DNA from: Nelumbo lutea
Lineage: Eukaryota > Streptophyta > Magnoliopsida > Proteales > Nelumbonaceae
Length of the DNA stretch: 64,000 nt
NCBI GenBank assembly: GCA_022828595.1
Contig: JAKGHH010000007.1
Location: 32,736,356-32,800,355, forward strand
Direction: 5' to 3'
Below are positions 9,860 through 21,989 of the stretch, in pieces (position 1 is the first letter of the stretch; every line of letters begins with the position of its first letter). The notes under the pieces are model-generated. The model did not search any database and was not told the origin of the DNA. It saw only the letters and a list, made by a program, of their open reading frames with translations. Made by a program: the position numbers and the translations under genes.

Positions 9860-11200
9860 ATGGCAAGAGCTACTATAGTGGAAGAACAACTTGCTGAGAT
9901 GGCTGTGGCCATCGCTAAGTTAACAAAGACAATGGAAGAGAAGGACCTTCAAATTGCTTCTCTCATGGACTGAATGAAACAAATGCAAACAATGACATCC
10001 AGTTAGGGCCTTCACACCCACCTGGGTTCACCCTGCAACTAAACCCTCCCCGAGAAGAATTGCCAGAACGCACTAACATACAGGATGCCCAATATGCTTT
10101 AATTTCCTCCCTTTCAGTACAACAACTCCAAAACATGATAGTTGAAACGATATGTGCTCAATATGGAGGTGTCTCACAATCATCCTCAGTGTATACTAAG
10201 CCATATACTGAGCACATTGATCATATGTTTATGCCATTAGGGTACCAACCCCTGAAGTTTCAACAATTTGATGGGAAAAGTAACTCTAGGCAACATATTG
10301 CGCACTTTTTACAGACATGCAACAATGTCAAAACTTTCGATGATTTAATGGTAAAGCAATTCATACGTTCTCTACGAGGAAATGCTTTTGACTGGTACAC
10401 TAACCTCCCTTCTAGGTCAATCGATAGTTGGGATCAATTAGAAAGAGATTTCTTGGATCACTTCTATAGTATTCGACGTACTGTAAGCATGTATGAACTC
10501 ACTACCACAAAATAGAGACAAGCTCTTAGAAGCTTCAACTATTGATACTTGTATTCAAGGCATGCGTTGGAGTTTTCATTACATCCTCAAGGGAATAAAA
10601 CTTGAACATTTGAGGAATTCGCCACCCGCGCCCATGACATGGAACTTAGCTTGGCTACCTTCGGAAAACATCACCTAGATGATTTCTAAAAGGAAAAGAA
10701 AAGAAAGATGGTGAAAATGAGATGAAATTGTCTAAGCCAATGCAAGTTCTAGCGACCTCAGTAGCCATTCTTAAGGTTATTGGAAAGAAAAAAAAGCAAA
10801 AAAGAAATAAAACCAAATATTCAACAAGAGAAAAAAAATCTAAAACTCACTCTTAAGGAATTGAAAGCGGAAGTGTATCCATTCCCTGACTCAGATGTCC
10901 CAGAAAAATTGGATGCCTTTCTAACCGAAAATCTTATAGAGCTTCCTAATAGTAATGCTCAGAAGAGGAAGGGAAAATTGATCATCCGAAGTATTATTAT
11001 TACCATCAGGTAATTAGCCACCCAGTTGAAAAATGTTTTGTCCTCAAAGATAAGATAATGCAAATGGCCAAATTAGGAGTGGTCGAACTAGATCTAAGTG
11101 AGGACATAGCAACTACCAACATAACAACCGTTACATTTGGATTATTTGAACCTGAAGCTCTCCAATGCCCTCATTGTCCTATCATTAATAAACTTACACT
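9860..11200 (+). pseudogene. gag: Gag pseudogene, Ty3/gypsy type
   Basis: A coat-protein-like reading frame broken into pieces. An N-terminal part with a coiled-coil look (MARATIVEEQLAEMAVAIAK) stops at 9971. The central retrotransposon-gag region (10060-10515) includes FIRSLRGNAFDWYTNLP and a DFLDHFYSIRRTVSM motif typical of plant gypsy gag. It then frameshifts near 10513 and continues with the ATRAHDMEL motif. A C-terminal stretch near 10990-11060 carries HQVISHPVEKCFVLKDKIMQ, a zinc-knuckle-like region whose first Cys appears lost. No pol homology follows. This is the only coding relic in the element. Confidence 0.75.
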
Positions 11201-11629
11201 AGGGGCATCACTAAATTAAACACAAATCCCTAATGACCCTTCTACTTGTTGCCATACACTAGGGGCAGTACTAAATCGAGTACAAGTATAGTCCTTAAGT
11301 CCCAAAGAAATTCCTTCACCCTGATCTACCACATTACTCTCAAAAGATGATTGGACTATCATTACACGTTGGGAGTGTCATGCAACATACCAATCTACTC
11401 TACCTTGTGGATAATCAAAGAAAATTAAAATGAATGTTTAATAACAGAAACCTCTCAAAAGCAAGAAAAGACAAGGCAAGAACATTGCTACCAAACCACC
11501 GAGAATGGTAATTAATGAAGTTTTGAATAAGTCCCTCGACTTTCAATTACTTTATAAGAATACATACAAAAGGAAATTTTTTTAGAGGATGTGTAGCTGT
11601 GTATACAATCACATGTTACACGAGAAGAA

Positions 11630-12600
11630 AATGATTCAAAGTTCGTTCTTGGATATGAGCCTAAACTATCTATGCTTCTAGATACGAGTTTAAATTATCT
11701 ATTAGAAACAAAAAAACTTACTCAATTCGCTCATGGATATAAGCCTAAACTATCTATGCTCGTAGATATGGGCTTAAGCTATCTATGCTTCTAGATACGA
11801 GCTTAAACTATCTACGGGACTCTCGAGTATGAGTATAAACTATTCAACTTCTTAAACAACTCAAAATATGCTCTTGGATACAAGTATAAACTATCTGCAT
11901 GACTCCTAAGTATGAGTATAAACTATTCAACTTCTAAAGTAACTCAAATATGATCCCAGATACGAGCATAAACTATCTACAAGACTCCTGAGTATGAGTA
12001 TAAACTATTCAATTTCCAAAATAATTCAAAGTTTGCTCCTAGATATGAGCCTAAATTGTTTACAAGACTCTAGGGCATGAGTATAAACTGTTTTACTCAA
12101 AGTTCATTCCTATATATGAGCCTAAACCATCTATGCTCCTAAATATGAGATTCAACTATCTAATAAAAAAGAGGAACACTCAAAGTTTGCTCCTGGATTT
12201 GAGCCTAAACTATCTATACTCCCATATACGAGCCTAAACTATCTACAAGACTCTAGGGCATGACTATAAACTGCTTTGCTCAAAATTTGCTCCTGGATAC
12301 GAGTATAAACTGCCTACGAGACTTTATAGTATAAGTATAAACTATTCAATTTTTTAAACAACTCAATGTTTGCTCCTGGATACAAGAATAAAATATCTAC
12401 AAGACTTATAAGTATGAGTATAAGTTACTCAACTTCCTAAGCAACTCAAAATTTACTCCCAGATACGAGCATAAATTGTCTACAAGACTCTGAATATGAG
12501 TATAAACTATTCAATTTCCAAAATGTGCTCTTGGACATAAGCCTAAACTATCTACAAAGCCCTGAAATCGCAAGTACAAGCCATTTCATGAACTACGTCA
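11630..12600 (+). repeat. Degenerate tandem repeats in retrotransposon interior
   Basis: Roughly a dozen degenerate units alternating GCTCCTGGATACGAG, TATAAACTATCTACAAGAC and TATGAGTATAAACTATTC, each unit about 70-100 bp. It occupies the place where pol would lie. No reading frame survives across it. Confidence 0.8.
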
Positions 12601-12880
12601 TGACTTGATTCCGCTAAGGGTACATAGGCAACCTGAAAAAGATGTAGTCACAAAATAAATTATTGGTATCACTCCTAGACCGCATGAGTATAAACTGTGA
12701 ATGGACAAAACCCCCCAAAAAATACCTACTCGTAACCTACAAGAGTATGAACTACTAATGACACAAAACAAAAAAAAAAAGGAAAAAAGAGAAAATTCTC
12801 TACTCCTAACCTACAAGAGTATAAACTTTACTGGATGCATTTCCAATTACAAAAACAACCATCAACTTGGGGGCATTTAT

Positions 12881-14049
12881 TGGAATATAATTTATTTTTG
12901 GGCCCATCATGGTGGGACCTAGTGTAGGGGCCTATTAATTCTTCAACCGAAGAAAGAGGTACTCCAACAACCCATCAATAAATGAATGGGATTCCTAAAT
13001 CGGCATATTACACGAGATGAAATCCCAATAAGATTAATTAACAAATTATTCAGCCCATTGGGGCCCAATTGAATGGCAATCACACTTAAATGAGGCTTCA
13101 TAGAAAAGGAAACATGGTTGGCTAATAAATATGAAAGAGTAGCGTAATCGGATTGATAAAATCATTGAGGTCAACTCTTGCCAATTGGCCTATTCAGCAA
13201 GCCTCACCAATCAATCTTGATTGAATTAAACCCAATATCAGTGGTGAGAATCCTATTTAAAAATGAAATCACACAAGAAGGCTTGATTGATTAGCCAAAG
13301 TTGGGAAGTCAAGTTCGGTCAAATAAATTGAGAATTGCATGAATCCAACCCCTTTTGCCAAGTGGCATTTATCTTTAAATAGGAGGGGGACAAGTCCAAC
13401 CCATTTCCTAATTAGCCTTTAACAGGATCATAAATCGATCATTAAAGTATTAAACCATCAATCTTGTGGATCCCCCAAATTAAATGCTTGATTTCCAATC
13501 AGATCTAAATGAAGAATTGGGTAGGCTCTTTCACTATAAAAGGGGATGGGGGGTTTTCTTGTATAGACGATTTTTCTCCCCTTCGGCTCCCCTTTCAACT
13601 ACCCTATAATTCCACTCTATTACTTCCGTTGTTTTTGAATAAGAAGAAGAAACGGGCCGCACTAAGATCAAGGGAAGAAAAATCAAAATTTTGTTTCGTC
13701 AACCATTGAAGCTTCGAAACCGTTACAGCTTTGTACAACATCGGCAAAAGGATTCTAGCCTTTGAGTTGCTGCAACCAAAAGCTCCATCAAATTATTACA
13801 ATAAAAAAAAAAGAAAGAAAATTCTCCTATCTTGTGCACGTACAATTGATTGTTGCAAGTTCTTTCTACAAGTTGTTAAGATTTTTGGATCGTGTGCATG
13901 ATAAGCTACAAGTACAAGTTCGGATTGTATTCGTATCAAGAGAATCAGAGGGTTTATTTTGAAAAACAAAAAAAAATAATAAAATAAAATAATTCTTTGA
14001 ATTTAACCACATTTTTTGTACTCCAAATTTAGCACGAAATTTGATATCA
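12881..14049 (+). repeat. 3' LTR of the gag-only element
   Basis: Starts TGGAATATAATTTATTTTTG after a G-rich tract. Partner of 8151-9336. Confidence 0.8.
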
Positions 14050-14217
14050 TTACTTTTTTTTACCTGAAACGTTTTGAATTAATGAATACAAAATGAAATA
14101 TAATTTTTATTTGAAAATGCTTATAAATTAAACAGGAATGCCTTAAAAATGCATTTGCACAAAATTGGTTAATTATAGAAATGTCATGAAATCTAATTTG
14201 TCTAACCGGAGAAACTG
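14050..14217. repeat. Segmental duplication, copy 2, right part
   Basis: Matches about 5845-5998: AATACAAAATGAAATATAAT, ACCTTAAAAATGCATTTGCA (with GCCTTAAAAATGC in this copy) and ATAGAAATGTCAT follow in the same order. This shows the LTR element split one copy of an older duplication. Confidence 0.75.
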
Positions 14218-15129
14218 TCGACATAAGAATTTATTTTTGGTACAAGTAAGATGGGACTGAACAAAAATTTTGGCAATTTATTACCAAAAGATACAATTGC
14301 CAAGGGATTGATTGAATAGGATGTTTCTAGAATCTATTTGTATTATTTGTAGTGTTCACATTATATTGAATCAAGGCATATCTTTGGGATTCATCAAATC
14401 CGATCCAGAAGTAGCATAAGATTAATAAATTTTAGCTTTTTGTAAAATAATTATCTTTCTTCAATTTACAGATTCCGTTAGGTTTTCTTTGTTTGCGGTG
14501 CAAATCTTAATTGCAAAATTTGCACTTGGTATAGTTTTGCACCTACTTTTTTGTAAGAGTCATCTACTAAAACACCCCCTATTGTTCAATAGATTTATTA
14601 TAACACCTCTTATAATTGCAACCAATTTACTTAATTGACCTTATGTTATGAACCGTATGTCTTACCATCTAGAAGTGGTCACATGACCATTTCAACTGAG
14701 TGGAAAATGTTAATGGGCATGGGCCCATCCGCCCATGGCTGTTTATTTCAAAATGGCACGGCTAATGGTCCTTAAATGGAGCAAGTCTCTGACAACTGAT
14801 GATAATGTAAATACTACAACTGTCGAGAACTGAAGTAGCTACCACTAACTTCATAGGTAGCAAACTTAACCCCTACTCACGTAGAAGGTGGCAAGGATTT
14901 GAGGGTCTCTATGGCTCTAGAGGAAGGAGATAATGCTCGAAGGTAAAAGTAATAACTTCTTTCTATTAAAAAAAAAAACAACGATTAGGGTGGCTTTTAT
15001 ATTGCCTAGCTGAAAATGAATCACAACTTTTACAAAGTGGATAAACATTAGAAGCAATAAATTATGCAGATATTTTAAGCTAAGAATGGAAACTAGGGTT
15101 TTTTGGAGTAAGCCCTTCGAGTTGTGCGC
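14218..15129. other. Intergenic DNA, nothing recognised
   Basis: No domain, repeat pair or RNA gene was recognised. Confidence 0.5.
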
Positions 15130-16324
15130 TAGACCTGTTCATGGGCCGGGTAGCCCAACGGGCCGGCCCAGCCCACGGACGGGCTTGAACACAGATTTGA
15201 GCCCGCGGACTTGACCTCGGGCCTAAATGCCCAGTTTAAATTTATTTCGGGCCAGGCTCGGGATTTGTCAAAATAGCCTAGCTCGAGCCCGGCCCCGCTT
15301 GGCCTTTAGGTTAAACTAAAAACCCTAAATATCTTAACCCCTCTCTTCTCATTCTTCTCTTTCTAGCCAAACCTCAGTTCTCTCTTCTCTGTCGTCAAAC
15401 ACTCATAGCCAAACCTTAGTTATCTCTTCTCAGTAGTCGAACACTCATCGACGCAACCTCACACTCATAGGCAGACAGAACTGGCGAACACTCACCGGCG
15501 CAACCAGTGAACTCCAGCGGGCCGGCGATGAGTCCTCTCTCTCTCGTTCCTCTTCTCACTTCTACTTATCTCTCAAAATCTCAGATGCAAACTCAGGCAC
15601 CGGCAAGGCGGCGAACATAGGCACTGGCGGTGGCGGCGAGTCCTCTCTCTCTCTGACGCAAACTCACTTCTCCTTTCCACTGTCAAAATATCAACTCAGC
15701 TTTATTAGATGCGAACTCAACACCGACAAACATAGTCACCGGCAGTGAGTCCTTTCTCTTTACCATTTTTTTGTATTACGAAACTATTGTTTATATATGC
15801 TATTAGCCTATGTGCTTTTGTTTGCCCGTATGCTATTGTGTTTTTTTAGATCCGTCAACCAAGCCAGAAATCAATTCCAATTAATTCTCAAACAAGTTTA
15901 CAAATTGACAATGGAGGTGGTGAAAACAAAGAAATGAAACAAGAAAAAAATGGGAAATGGGTGGAAAGAAAGGGAAGAAGGAAAAATAGAATTGAGAACT
16001 AGAATCCATAAAAATAAAAACAAGAAATTAGCAATGTATCATACACCCATTAGAAGAAATAAACCCAGATCATTCTGTTTACATCCCTTTTCCATCTTTC
16101 TTGAGCTCAGTCTGAGTGCATGATATAGGTGAGCACTAGAGCAGCCAACATCAATACATATGCTATTCTTTGGTCTATGGCAATTCCATCCGGGCTTCGG
16201 ACTTTTTATTAGGGTCGGGCTTGAGCCCAAATTGTAAGCCCGTTGGTCGGGTTGGGCTCGGGCTTGGGCCTAACAAAATTCTGTTTATGAAGAATAAAAG
16301 TCCGGCCTGGCCCATGGACAGGTC
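15130..16324. mobile_element. Non-autonomous hAT-like element, 1.2 kb (TAGACCTG type)
   Basis: The ends are TAGACCTGTTCATGGGCC and GGCCCATGGACAGGTC, clear inverted repeats. The flanks TTGTGCGC (15122-15129) and TTGTGCCT (16325-16332) share six of eight bases. Subterminal regions at both ends are rich in GGGCT/AGCCC words. The middle contains pyrimidine-rich DNA, AAACCCTAAAT and CT runs with no open frame, so transposase is absent. Confidence 0.75.
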
Positions 16325-16425
16325 TTGTGCCTTAACTTTTCTGCAAATATCCTTGTGTTTGGCTAGTGTCATTCACCTTAGCAACCGACTTCAATGGAAT
16401 TGATAGTTAAGTTAGATCCAATGGT

Positions 16426-16680
16426 TAGGGCTATTGGATTGGATTGGATTCGGTAAAGGGTATATTTGATCCGATCCGATAAGAAATATAACTGATTAAT
16501 TCGATAAGAAATCTGACCAATTCACATCGGGGATATATCTGAATCTGATCTGTTAACTAAACAGATCGACCTTTACAATCTAATCCGGTTTGTTAGGATG
16601 AAGGGAGGTATCCGAATCTGGCTCTTATCGGATTGGATTTGGAAATGAATTGGATCCGGTCCAACTTATTTGCAGCCCTA
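16426..16680. mobile_element. Non-autonomous hAT-like element (TAGGGCT type)
   Basis: Ends TAGGGCTATTGG and TTGCAGCCCTA; flanking 8-mers CCAATGGT (16418-16425) and CCATTGGT (16681-16688), 7/8 identical. The interior repeats GGATTGGATT/GATCCGATCCG words. Confidence 0.8.
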
Positions 16681-16784
16681 CCATTGGTCCCATCTCCCAT
16701 GGGGTTAAAACCATAGACAATTTGAAAGGGACTAAGCTATGTGCTCCGGTGGCAGCTGCTCATGTTTCGATTAATCAAATGGTG

Positions 16785-17051
16785 GGCTTTTTTTTTTTTT
16801 GAAACTGATACTGGTTTTCGCAATTTCCTAAATCAATATATACATAATGCGTACATGTTTATATATAATACATAAATACATACAAATATATACCGATCGA
16901 TTCAATTAACTGTTGGGTTTTTTCTAGGTTAATTGAAAATTGAACTGATCCTTCACTTCAAAATATCCTGAACCAAAACCAATCTGATCAATTCAGTTTT
17001 CTTGATTCGGTTTGGATTTCTGGTTTTTTCAGCTTTTTATGAGCACCCCTA
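16785..17051. mobile_element. Truncated hAT-like element
   Basis: The right end ATGAGCACCCCTAG matches, on the other strand, the TAGGGGTGCTCA start of the element at 29384. The interior has AACCAAAACCAATCTGATC and ATTCGGTTTGG words. The left terminus is not recognisable. Confidence 0.5.
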
Positions 17052-17390
17052 GTCCGAGGACTTTGGAGATCTGTTGATCTTTGCTCGTGGGAGTTTTCTA
17101 ACTTCTCTAGCTACTGACTACTTCAGTTTGAACATCTGTCTATGGGTTGTAGGAACTATTGAAATTTAGTTTGGTGTTCATTCTCGTCCAAAGGTATTAC
17201 TAGAAGTGTCCTACAAATTTCCTATCTTGGTTTTGAAACAATGGATTCGGGAACTCTATATAGCCACGTGAGATACATTATTGGCCTTCCGGAAAGGGAT
17301 GAAGTGTGTCATTTTGGAAAATCAATCAACCACGACCTAGATGTTATTATGGACATTGTGTGAGGTTTTGGGTCCATACTGATTTCAGAA
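17052..17390. other. Intergenic DNA, nothing recognised
   Basis: No feature supported. Confidence 0.45.
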
Positions 17391-17393
17391 TAA

Positions 17394-17786
17394 GGGGGCG
17401 TTCTTTTTTCAGATTTTGAGAGGAGGGAAATTGGTCAATGGGATTTTGGTTCCCATTGGCCAAGAATCCCATGTTCTTTTTTCAAATTTATGTGGGGATC
17501 ATAGAAAGTTTATTTTCCTAGGTATTACTTACAAGATAAGTGATACCCATCCCGTAGTGGGTAAATAACTTTCCCACGTAGGGGGAAATTGCCAACACTT
17601 GAATAGAACAAAAATGTCATTTTTAATAATGGATTTTTATGGCTAAAATGGTCATTGCCTTATTTACATGAGAAATAAAAGAACATGGGTAAATGCACTT
17701 ACTTGGGTAAGTGTTTCACAGGAAAAACTTACACAGGTAAACTGCATTTACCTGGGTAAGTAACTTACCGAAAAGTGAACAAGGCC
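17394..17786. mobile_element. Tourist-like (PIF/Harbinger) MITE, TAA target site
   Basis: The element starts GGGGGCGTTC and ends GAACAAGGCC. It is bounded by TAA on both sides (17391-17393 and 17787-17789), the 3-bp target duplication expected of PIF/Harbinger elements. Internal inverted similarity is visible (ACCTGGGTAAG near the right, GGTATTACTTACAAG near the left). Confidence 0.7.
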
Positions 17787-17982
17787 TAAGAGCGAGAGGG
17801 TACAAGTAGAGGTTGGAAAATGCCAACATCAGAGGGTTTGCCTTTAGTGGTATGGAAATGATAAATCTATCCATGACTCATTTTAACTTTGGCCAATAAT
17901 ATTGCTTTACGATCAGGGTGTAGGTCTTGTCTCGCTCAAAATGTCCTTCGTTGTGAATCTCTTGCAAAATCAATAATCTTTA

Positions 17983-18372
17983 GGATGTGTTTGGAAACAA
18001 TGCAAATGGAGTGTAAATCCCGGTTCAGGGTAAATTTGCACTCTAGTTCACTTTTGCCTGTGTTTGGCAACATTATATTTATGCATTGACAAATGACAGA
18101 CCAATGCATATTTACATTGATAATAAGATGTAAAAGTACATCAATGAAAAAGAAATAAATTTGTATTCAAGTGTGCTTTTGATAAAGAAAAAAAAAAAAA
18201 AAAACGTATACTTTATTGGAATTCATGTTTGCATCCATTAAAGCTAAATGTCTGTTTGGTAAGAAGGCAAATTTGTCAGTGCAAAACTAACTCAATTTTG
18301 CAATTTATATGAACCATTTTACACTATACATATTTGCATCCACACTTATCTGCATCTTTTCCAAACGCAGCC
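17983..18372. mobile_element. Tourist-like (PIF/Harbinger) MITE, TTA target site
   Basis: Termini GGATGTGTTTGGAAACAATG and CATCTTTTCCAAACGCAGCC, flanked by TTA on both sides (17980-17982, 18373-18375). No coding region. Confidence 0.8.
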
Positions 18373-18479
18373 TTACGAGCAATCGGGGGCAGACAAACAA
18401 TTGTCTTTGAACAAATAACTATCATGCAAATGATTGCCTGTGTGTATTATCATTACAAGTAGACCGAGAAATTGAAAAT

Positions 18480-18700
18480 CTGTACTTTTTGTCTCATTTA
18501 TAGTCATTCACAATGTAAATCTTGAATTTGAAAGTTTGATGCAAAATTTGTTCCACCTTCCACCTACCTCAATTCTCTTTCATTTAAAGTGAGGACACAT
18601 TGTCTTGCTTCCTACCCTCATTCCCCAACAAATAACCATCGTCTTATTACTATTACTTTTCATATAGAGTGGAGACTAACTTCACTTTTCACAAATAAAA
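18480..18700. repeat. Dispersed repeat, inverse of 2390-2700
   Basis: CCACCTTCCACCTACCTCAA and CACATTGTCTTGCTTCCTAC are complementary in sense to phrases at 2440-2500. Unclassified. Confidence 0.45.
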
Positions 18701-18725
18701 AAGATAGTCAAATATGAAACAAAAT

Positions 18726-19009
18726 CATGGTTTTCGAACTGACATTGACCCAGATGGTCAGACCGTTCAGCTCGGGAATCATCCAAACAACCGATTCCGT
18801 TCTACCCCAAACCGGGTCTTTGGCAAAAAACTGTTGAAAAAGTCAACGACCCATTGACTTGGGTGGTCGAACCGTCGATCCATTCAACGGTTTTGGCTGT
18901 TTTTTATTTTTAATTATTTTTATTTTTTTTTGTCAAAATGAGTTGTCTGTTCGAACCGGAAATCGATGGTCAGAACAGTTCCATTTCCAGGTCATTTTTT
19001 AAAACCATG
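18726..19009. mobile_element. hAT-like MITE, CATGGTTTT family, copy 1
   Basis: Ends CATGGTTTTCGAAC and TTTTTTAAAACCATG; flanking 8-mers AACAAAAT and GACAAAAG share six bases. The interior has GGTCGAACCG, CATTGACTTGGGTGG and GACGACCCA-type phrases shared with copies at 28823, 44791, 52284 and 55420. Confidence 0.7.
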
Positions 19010-19120
19010 GACAAAAGTATAGCCTATTTGCACTCTCATGTTCTACTAGTCCAAATGAAATTCACACCGCAAAGAAGCTAAGCTTTCTTTTTTTTTTTTT
19101 CTTTTGAAGCAATGTTGAAA

Positions 19121-19204
19121 GGTTGTGTTTGGTTTGAAAGAAAAAGGAAGGGAAACCTCTTCCTGAAATGACTTTTCCCCTCCTTTCTTTCAAACCAAAA
19201 TATA
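19121..19204. mobile_element. Short Tourist-like foldback, GTGTTTGG family, copy 1
   Basis: GGTTGTGTTTGGTTTGAAAG pairs with CTTTCAAACCAAAATATA across a 40-bp centre. Related copies are at 23907 and 27953, with a half copy near 24575. Confidence 0.6.
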
Positions 19205-19315
19205 GGTTAGGTGATTGGAAGAAGGTCCAAAATTTTGGACCAAATTACCCCTTTTAACAAATCTTGTTTGTTTTCTCTTGACATTACATATTTTCAAACC
19301 TTTTTCTCCTGCACT

Positions 19316-19725
19316 TAAGGGTGTCAATGGACCAGTTTTGGATTGGACGGGGTCCAATCCAAAATCAATTTGGATAGATTGGAAGAGATCAACAAGACAT
19401 ATTGGATTAATGGACCAATCCGGTCCAAAATATTTATTAGATTGGATTGGACTTGGTCCATCCATAATAAATTTATATTGGATTGGGTTGGATTAAGCCA
19501 ATATCTTGTCCATTGATATAAGATAAGAATATAGGTGTCAATGGACCGGATATGAGTTGAAATCAATATAAATCAAAACGAATTTGAACAGATTGGACGA
19601 TCCGGACATTGAATTAGTGACTAGTCTAAAATGGTCCAAAATGTTCATTGGATTGGATTGGACCTGGTCCATTTATAATGGACTCACATTGGATTGGATC
19701 AAATCCAGTCCAATTGACACCCCTA
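19316..19725. mobile_element. Non-autonomous hAT-like element, sister of 1627-2033
   Basis: Ends TAAGGGTGTCAATGG and CAATTGACACCCCTA; flanking 8-mers CCTGCACT (19308-19315) and CCTACACT (19726-19733), 7/8. The layout matches the copy at 1627, including the internal duplicate of the 5' end (GGTGTCAATGGACCGG near 19535). Confidence 0.85.
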
Positions 19726-19952
19726 CCTACACTTTCTCTGGGTTTGGCTTCGATTTCAGGTTGGTAGCCTCTCTAGTTGGCTTCTATTTGCTCTACTCTT
19801 TATTTTTAGCGTTATCAATAAAGGAGCAGAATTTTATTTTGAATTAAGATGACAAAAGGATACAATTTTGCAACAATAACAAACAATGGATTTTCATGTC
19901 CTCTTGTGAACACATTCAGTTGAACAAATGGATTTTTCTTCCTTTTGGGAAA

Positions 19953-21870
19953 CTAGTAATTAAGCATGTGCATTGCACGTGAAAAAACTTTCTTCATATT
20001 AATTACTTGAATTTTATACATATCATAGTTAAGATAGAAATTAAGAATTACAAAAGTAACAATGTGATTAAAAATAAACTTAAACGTTTGTAGTAAATGT
20101 GCACATGCATTGCATGTGAAAAATTTAAATTATAATAACAAATTATTATTATAATTAAAATTTGTATTCCATTTCTGTCATAAATAAAAATAATTTTTAT
20201 TTTAACAATTATTTTTATTTAATATGATGATTATATAGCATTAGAAATATTCTTAAATGTTTTTGACAAAATTCTGTATTTTTTTCATTTTTTGTGTTTC
20301 ATATTTTTCTAAATATTTTTTATTCAATTATGACTTCATGAATCTTTTGAAAAGTTGGATCATTGACCCGCCATCTAGATAAGAAAACAGCTTCGCTTTT
20401 GAATCAATTTTAAATTATATATTTCATCTACATTATATAAATAATTTTTACTTATCACACTTAATTTTTGTTTGACATAATTAATATATAATTTTTTATA
20501 TATTCTTTTGATTATTTATATTTTTTTAATAATTTAGTATTTAATCATCAGTATCATTGATTAATCCGTATGACGCAAACCACTAACACATCACTCAAAA
20601 ATCAAAATATTTTGATTTTTAGGCTGACATTAAATTGTGTATTACTTTTTCATTATTGACAAAATTATTTCTTATGTATAAAACTTATTTTTGTTTAATA
20701 TACTGAATTTATAATATTAGAGATGTACTCAACATTTTATTTTTATAAATATATAGCATTAGGTATGTGTCCAAAATTTTCTCTATTTTTTATTTTTTTG
20801 TTATTATTTGTATTTTTTATTTTTAAAATTTTATTATTTAACTATGACATCATTTCATTTCTAGGTTGATTTTAAATTTGTCATTCCATTTTCATGGTTA
20901 ATAAAAATACTTCTTACATTACATACTTATTGTTGTTTTGTATAATGAATATACAATATTAGAGATATCCGAATTCTTTTTTTTTGTATTATATATTTTA
21001 TATATTTTAATTTTTTATTATTTAATTATGCTATTGTTTATTAGCCCATTTGACCCCAAATGGTTGAATTGCTTACCCACCATTGGGAGGGAAGAAAACG
21101 GTTTTGTTTTTAAAGTACTTTTCAAAATATTTATTTTTATACTATTAAAATTAATGTTATGGATTTAATTAATAGAATTTAATGATGGAAAAATATATCT
21201 TAAATATAGGATTTAATGAAAGTAGATATATGATTTAATGAGAAAGAATAAGAAAATAGTTTTATTTTCAATTGGTTTTAATTTTATATTCCATTTTCAC
21301 CATTAATAAAGACATTTCTTATTTATCATACTTATTATTGTTTAATATGTAAAACATACGATGTTAAAAATGTTCCCATTTTTTTTTTAATTTCTATATT
21401 TTTGCATCTTATCTATTTTAATTTTGAACTTTATTATTTAATTGTGGCAACATGAATTGACTCATTTAGCCCAAAATGGTTTAATTTCTTACCACCACGT
21501 AGATGAAAACACTATTTTTTTCTAGGTAGATTTTGAAAGTACAAGTTTTTATGTTATTGGAATTATTAATTTATTATGTATGGATTTAATTAATAGAATT
21601 TAATGATGAGAAGAAACAAAAATGTTTTAAATTATATGATTTAATGAAGGTGAATGCAAGTTAATACCTTAAATGTTGAATTTAATGAGAGGGAATTGAA
21701 TGTATTTAATATCTTAAAATTACTTTTTTAACTCATTTAATATTAATAACCAATTACCCTATTTGCCCTCATTTTTTATCAATAAATTTAAATATAGAGG
21801 AATAATTTTTATTTTCAAAAAATTCCGGAAATATTCTGGAGGCTGTTCATGCTTTTTAAAGTAGTATAGA
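19953..21870 (-). mobile_element. Helitron, non-autonomous
   Basis: Read on the minus strand it begins TCTATACTACTTTAAAAAGC after an A and ends with a short palindrome (CACGTGCAATGCACATG), then TTAATTACTAG followed by T. This fits Helitron rules: 5' TC, a 3' hairpin then CTRR, insertion between A and T, no terminal repeats and no target duplication. The interior is very AT-rich with internally repeated blocks and no Rep/helicase. A second hairpin-like terminus at about 20100-20120 suggests nested or tandem ends. Related fragments lie at 50690-50830 and 54237-54840. Confidence 0.7.
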
Positions 21871-21989
21871 TAGATATGAGACATCTTTAACGAGGTAGGA
21901 CCATTGAGGAAATCCACTATTTGTAGATGCATACAATTTGCTTGAAATTTATGGTGCTAAACTCTTGACTGTATAGGGCTTCAATAATT

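Larger units (their letters stand above)
8151..14049 (+). mobile_element. Gag-only LTR retrotransposon (TR-GAG-like)
   Basis: Two direct repeats of about 1.17-1.19 kb (8151-9336 and 12881-14049), both starting TGGAATATA, bound an internal region with a Ty3/gypsy-type gag relic and no protease, reverse transcriptase or integrase. After the 5' LTR comes TACGCCCGGTGGAAC, like the post-LTR sequence of many plant gypsy elements. A G-rich tract (TTGGGGGCA) precedes the 3' LTR. No convincing 5-bp target duplication: AAAGT on the left, TTACT on the right. It sits inside copy 2 of the segmental duplication. It is non-autonomous and would have needed proteins from another element. Confidence 0.85.

Noticed and set aside
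11630..12600. Tandem block as a CRISPR array
   Set aside because: Units vary in length and sequence, there are no constant repeats with unique spacers, and the DNA is inside a plant LTR retrotransposon.
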